Part shown: positions 63,001 to 64,000 of the stretch, piece by piece
Numbering within the stretch: the stretch's first letter is position 1
Layout: the number at the start of each line of letters is the position of its first letter
Assembly: GCF_019956415.1 (NCBI RefSeq)
Contig: NZ_JAHBDK010000024.1
Location: forward strand, 1 to 64,000
Reading direction: 5' to 3'
Source: Pseudomonas sp. GL-B-19
GTDB lineage: Bacteria; Pseudomonadota; Gammaproteobacteria; Pseudomonadales; Pseudomonadaceae
DNA: 64,000 bases
The notes under the pieces: generated by a model
The model's database searches: none
What the model was told of the DNA's origin: nothing
Seen by the model: only the letters and a program-made list of their open reading frames with translations
Made by a program: the position numbers and the translations under genes

Positions 63001-63494
63001 ATTACCTGGAGAGCTTCCACCAGTTCATCCACAACCAGCTCAACCAGTCCGTCGCTCTCGGCGTGGTAGTCAATCGCCCCAAAGACCTCACCCGTGAACA
63101 GCTTCGCGAAGTCCGCCTACTGCTGGACCAGAACGGTTACAGCGAGGCGAACCTGAGCAGCGCTTGGCGTAATCAGACCAACCAGGAAATTGCCGCCAGC
63201 ATCGTTGGCTACATTCGCCAGGCCGCCATCGGCGAAGCACTCCTGCCCTTCGAGCAGCGTGTAAACAACGCCATGCAGAAAATATACGGTCTGCATTCCT
63301 GGACGCCAGTTCAGCGCAAATGGCTGGACCGCCTGGCCAAGCAACTGACTCACGAAGTGATACTCGACCATGAAGTGCTCAACCGAAACTTTGCCCAGGA
63401 CGGCGGCGCCAAACGGCTGGACAAGCTACTCGCTGGCCACCTCGATCACGTCATAGAAGCGCTGAACGATAACCTTTGGCCGCAGACAGGTTGA
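60018..63494 (+). CDS. hsdR: Type I restriction enzyme R subunit, EcoKI-like
   Basis: ATP-dependent translocase and nuclease subunit of a type I restriction system. The 1158-residue protein has an N-terminal DUF4145-like domain (about 5-115), a Gln/Glu-rich coiled coil (about 140-225), an HSDR_N nuclease domain with D304 and E318-A-K320 (VVEAK), and a helicase motor with Walker A ATGTGKT (K471), DEAH box D569-EAH, TATP and KGRATR motif VI. The C-terminal EcoEI_R_C-like region binds the methylase core. All catalytic motifs are intact and the protein resembles E. coli EcoKI HsdR end to end. hsdM begins 151 bases downstream. Confidence 0.95.
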   Translation: MTTSSNFAFLHEHDPVLFQLANTAEHVFASDPNTTLIKLRQLGEALAQDLASRARIDFDSNTTQADLLYKLGREIQLDRNIVSLFHTLRIEGNKATHGFQTHHRDALDGLKVGRELCVWFHKALGKAGSAFKPGPFATPTDPSVPLRDLQSQIERLKAQLNESNQQLESNQQLAELKKREAEEYAVLAEQMDAESRGHKQLAEAHEAELTNLRDEFEQRVKALQQELAAKPQSTQLVMHKTQQASSSFDLNEDLTRILIDQQLIEAGWEADSLDLKHSKGARPEKGKNKAIAEWPTSKPGEDADYVLFAGLTPVAVVEAKRKRINIANRIPQAERYSRQFVLASEHQNGWQLSGLSQPWLDGQGGSFHIPFAFACNGRPYIKQLAEQSGIWFRDLRSPAYLRRPLQDFHTPAGLLDLLKRSREEAEALLQQEGFAYLKLREYQENAIRAVEQALADNQRDCLLAMATGTGKTRTIIGLMYRFLKAERFKRILFLVDRSALGQQAIDAFNEAPLEQNHTLAQIYDVKELGDMTAEAETRIQVATVQAMVRRIFQSDTPPPIDEFDCIIVDEAHRGYTLDQEMTEGELAVRDHGQYLSQYRRVLDYFDACKVGLTATPAKHTSEIFGKPVFTYSYREAVAEDWLIDHEPPIRYETLLSQNGIHFAKGDSVSVINTQTGEVDVAELEDELDFNIESFNRRVITPGFDKVICEQLAQELDPQGEEKTMIFCVNQAHAERVKNLLDDAFKDLHGDQYNQASVEIITGQSDKVEQLIRRYKNERTPNIAITVDLLTTGIDVPAICNLVFMRRVRSRILYEQMKGRATRRCDDIGKTVFRIYDPVDLYASLEEVDTMKPLVKNPNVTLEQLVSELTHGGSFDAPGNVEGSSHAHDVLDQLSQRVMRILRKASHKAETEPTLQKKLNELEDAWGVAPAQLHRHLQDLGPQQAANFVRQHSHLLGQLAEVSALLGSENFPVIATHSDELMVREQNYGSNQKPQDYLESFHQFIHNQLNQSVALGVVVNRPKDLTREQLREVRLLLDQNGYSEANLSSAWRNQTNQEIAASIVGYIRQAAIGEALLPFEQRVNNAMQKIYGLHSWTPVQRKWLDRLAKQLTHEVILDHEVLNRNFAQDGGAKRLDKLLAGHLDHVIEALNDNLWPQTG

Positions 63495-63590
63495 ACATCC
63501 TCGACTTCCGCGGCGGCTATTACCGCACTCCCAGCGCACGTGTTCGCACGAGCAGATTTATCCACGATGATCGGCCACATTACGTCGCCC

Positions 63591-63614
63591 TCATCGCGAA
63601 TGAATTCGCTCCTA
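63591..63614. repeat. Single REP unit between hsdR and hsdM
   Basis: TCATCGCGAATGAATTCGCTCCTAC, a lone REP palindrome of a third variant (GAATGAATTC stem) with no partner nearby. Its presence inside a mobile-type locus shows that the locus has been in a Pseudomonas background. Confidence 0.65.
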
Positions 63615-63645
63615 CACCAGCACATTCAATTTCTACGAGAGCCCC

Positions 63646-64000
63646 ATGACCAATAGCGATATCGTCCAAAAACTCTGGAACCTTTGCGACGTCCTCCGCG
63701 ACGACGGCATCAACTACAGCGACTACGTCACCGAGCTGGTGCTGCTGCTGTTCATCAAGATGGAATACGAGCAGGTGCAAAACAACGCCGACTTCGCCCA
63801 CAAGTTGCCCGTCGGTGCCCGCTGGCCCGACCTCGAAGGGAAGTCCGGGCTCACCCTGCTCAATCACTATCGGCAGATGCTGCTGGATTTGGGTAAGAAC
63901 AGCGACCCACTGATCGCCGCCATATACGCCGACGCCCAGACACGCCTAAAGGAACCACGCCACCTGGAGCAATTGATCAAGAGCCTCGACGGCATCGACT
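63646..64000 (+). CDS. hsdM: Type I restriction-modification M subunit, N-terminal part (cut by window end)
   Basis: N6-adenine DNA methyltransferase subunit. Only the first 118 codons are in the window, with no stop codon. The N-terminus MTNSDIVQKLWNLCDVLRDD followed by YVTELVLLLFIKMEYE is typical of the helical HsdM_N domain that contacts HsdS. The SAM-binding and NPPF motifs should lie to the right of the window, followed presumably by hsdS. It is in the same direction as hsdR but 151 bases away, with a REP unit between, so it may have its own promoter, as in EcoKI. Confidence 0.93.
   Translation, partial: MTNSDIVQKLWNLCDVLRDDGINYSDYVTELVLLLFIKMEYEQVQNNADFAHKLPVGARWPDLEGKSGLTLLNHYRQMLLDLGKNSDPLIAAIYADAQTRLKEPRHLEQLIKSLDGID

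Overview
The window is a chromosomal segment of a fluorescent-group Pseudomonas. It has high-GC codon use, three families of Pseudomonas-type REP/REPIN palindromes, and a gene order that (from memory) follows Pseudomonas aeruginosa PAO1 almost gene by gene from the tyrS/tyrZ-rrn junction (PA0668) down to the PAS-GGDEF-EAL gene and CAT tRNA (PA0575/PA0574.1). Almost everything is core genome. The accessory parts are an autotransporter esterase between trpE and trpG, an iron-type alcohol dehydrogenase beside rpe, and the start of a type I restriction-modification locus after the tRNA at the right end.

Layout. 1-343: leader of an rRNA operon lying to the left, with three tandem promoters and a boxA. 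344-9.8 kb: tyrS, an M23 peptidase, anmK, erpA, argC, hemJ, a nitronate monooxygenase, a DUF805 protein, a short-chain dehydrogenase and a HIT protein. 9.9-12.7 kb: coq7, an OsmC-family gene, vfr and a lipoate-ligase-like gene. 12.8-20.9 kb: trpGDC and trpE, each preceded by a short reading frame ending in the same Trp-rich tail, with estP between them and gph-rpe upstream of trpE. 21-30.3 kb: alcohol dehydrogenase, then an ABC importer and two-component system matching agtABCD-agtSR (GABA/5-aminovalerate uptake in PAO1). 30.4-34 kb: DUF3530 protein, djlA, murU, amgK. 34.1-41.8 kb: a tightly overlapping lptD-surA-pdxA-rsmA run, then apaG-apaH-glpE. 42-47 kb: the stress cluster yeaG-yeaH-spoVR. 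47-51 kb: cca, folK-folB, plsY, tsaD. 51.2-55.8 kb: rpsU-dnaG-rpoD. 55.9-59.6 kb: rmcA. 59.65-59.73 kb: tRNA(CAT). 60-64 kb: hsdR and the start of hsdM.

Functional links. AnmK, AmgK and MurU belong to peptidoglycan recycling. LptD and SurA belong to outer-membrane assembly, and SurA is a chaperone for LptD. The tryptophan genes are split in two but seem to share duplicated leader control. The response regulator and sensor kinase sit next to the importer they probably control. rpsU-dnaG-rpoD is the conserved macromolecular-synthesis cluster.

I found no CRISPR array, prophage, insertion sequence or integrase. The least described observations are the duplicated trp leader (one copy being the in-frame tail of gph), a 42-bp near-perfect inverted repeat between cca and folK, hairpins inside the agt and yeaG-yeaH operons, and the EcoKI-like restriction locus placed directly behind a tRNA gene.
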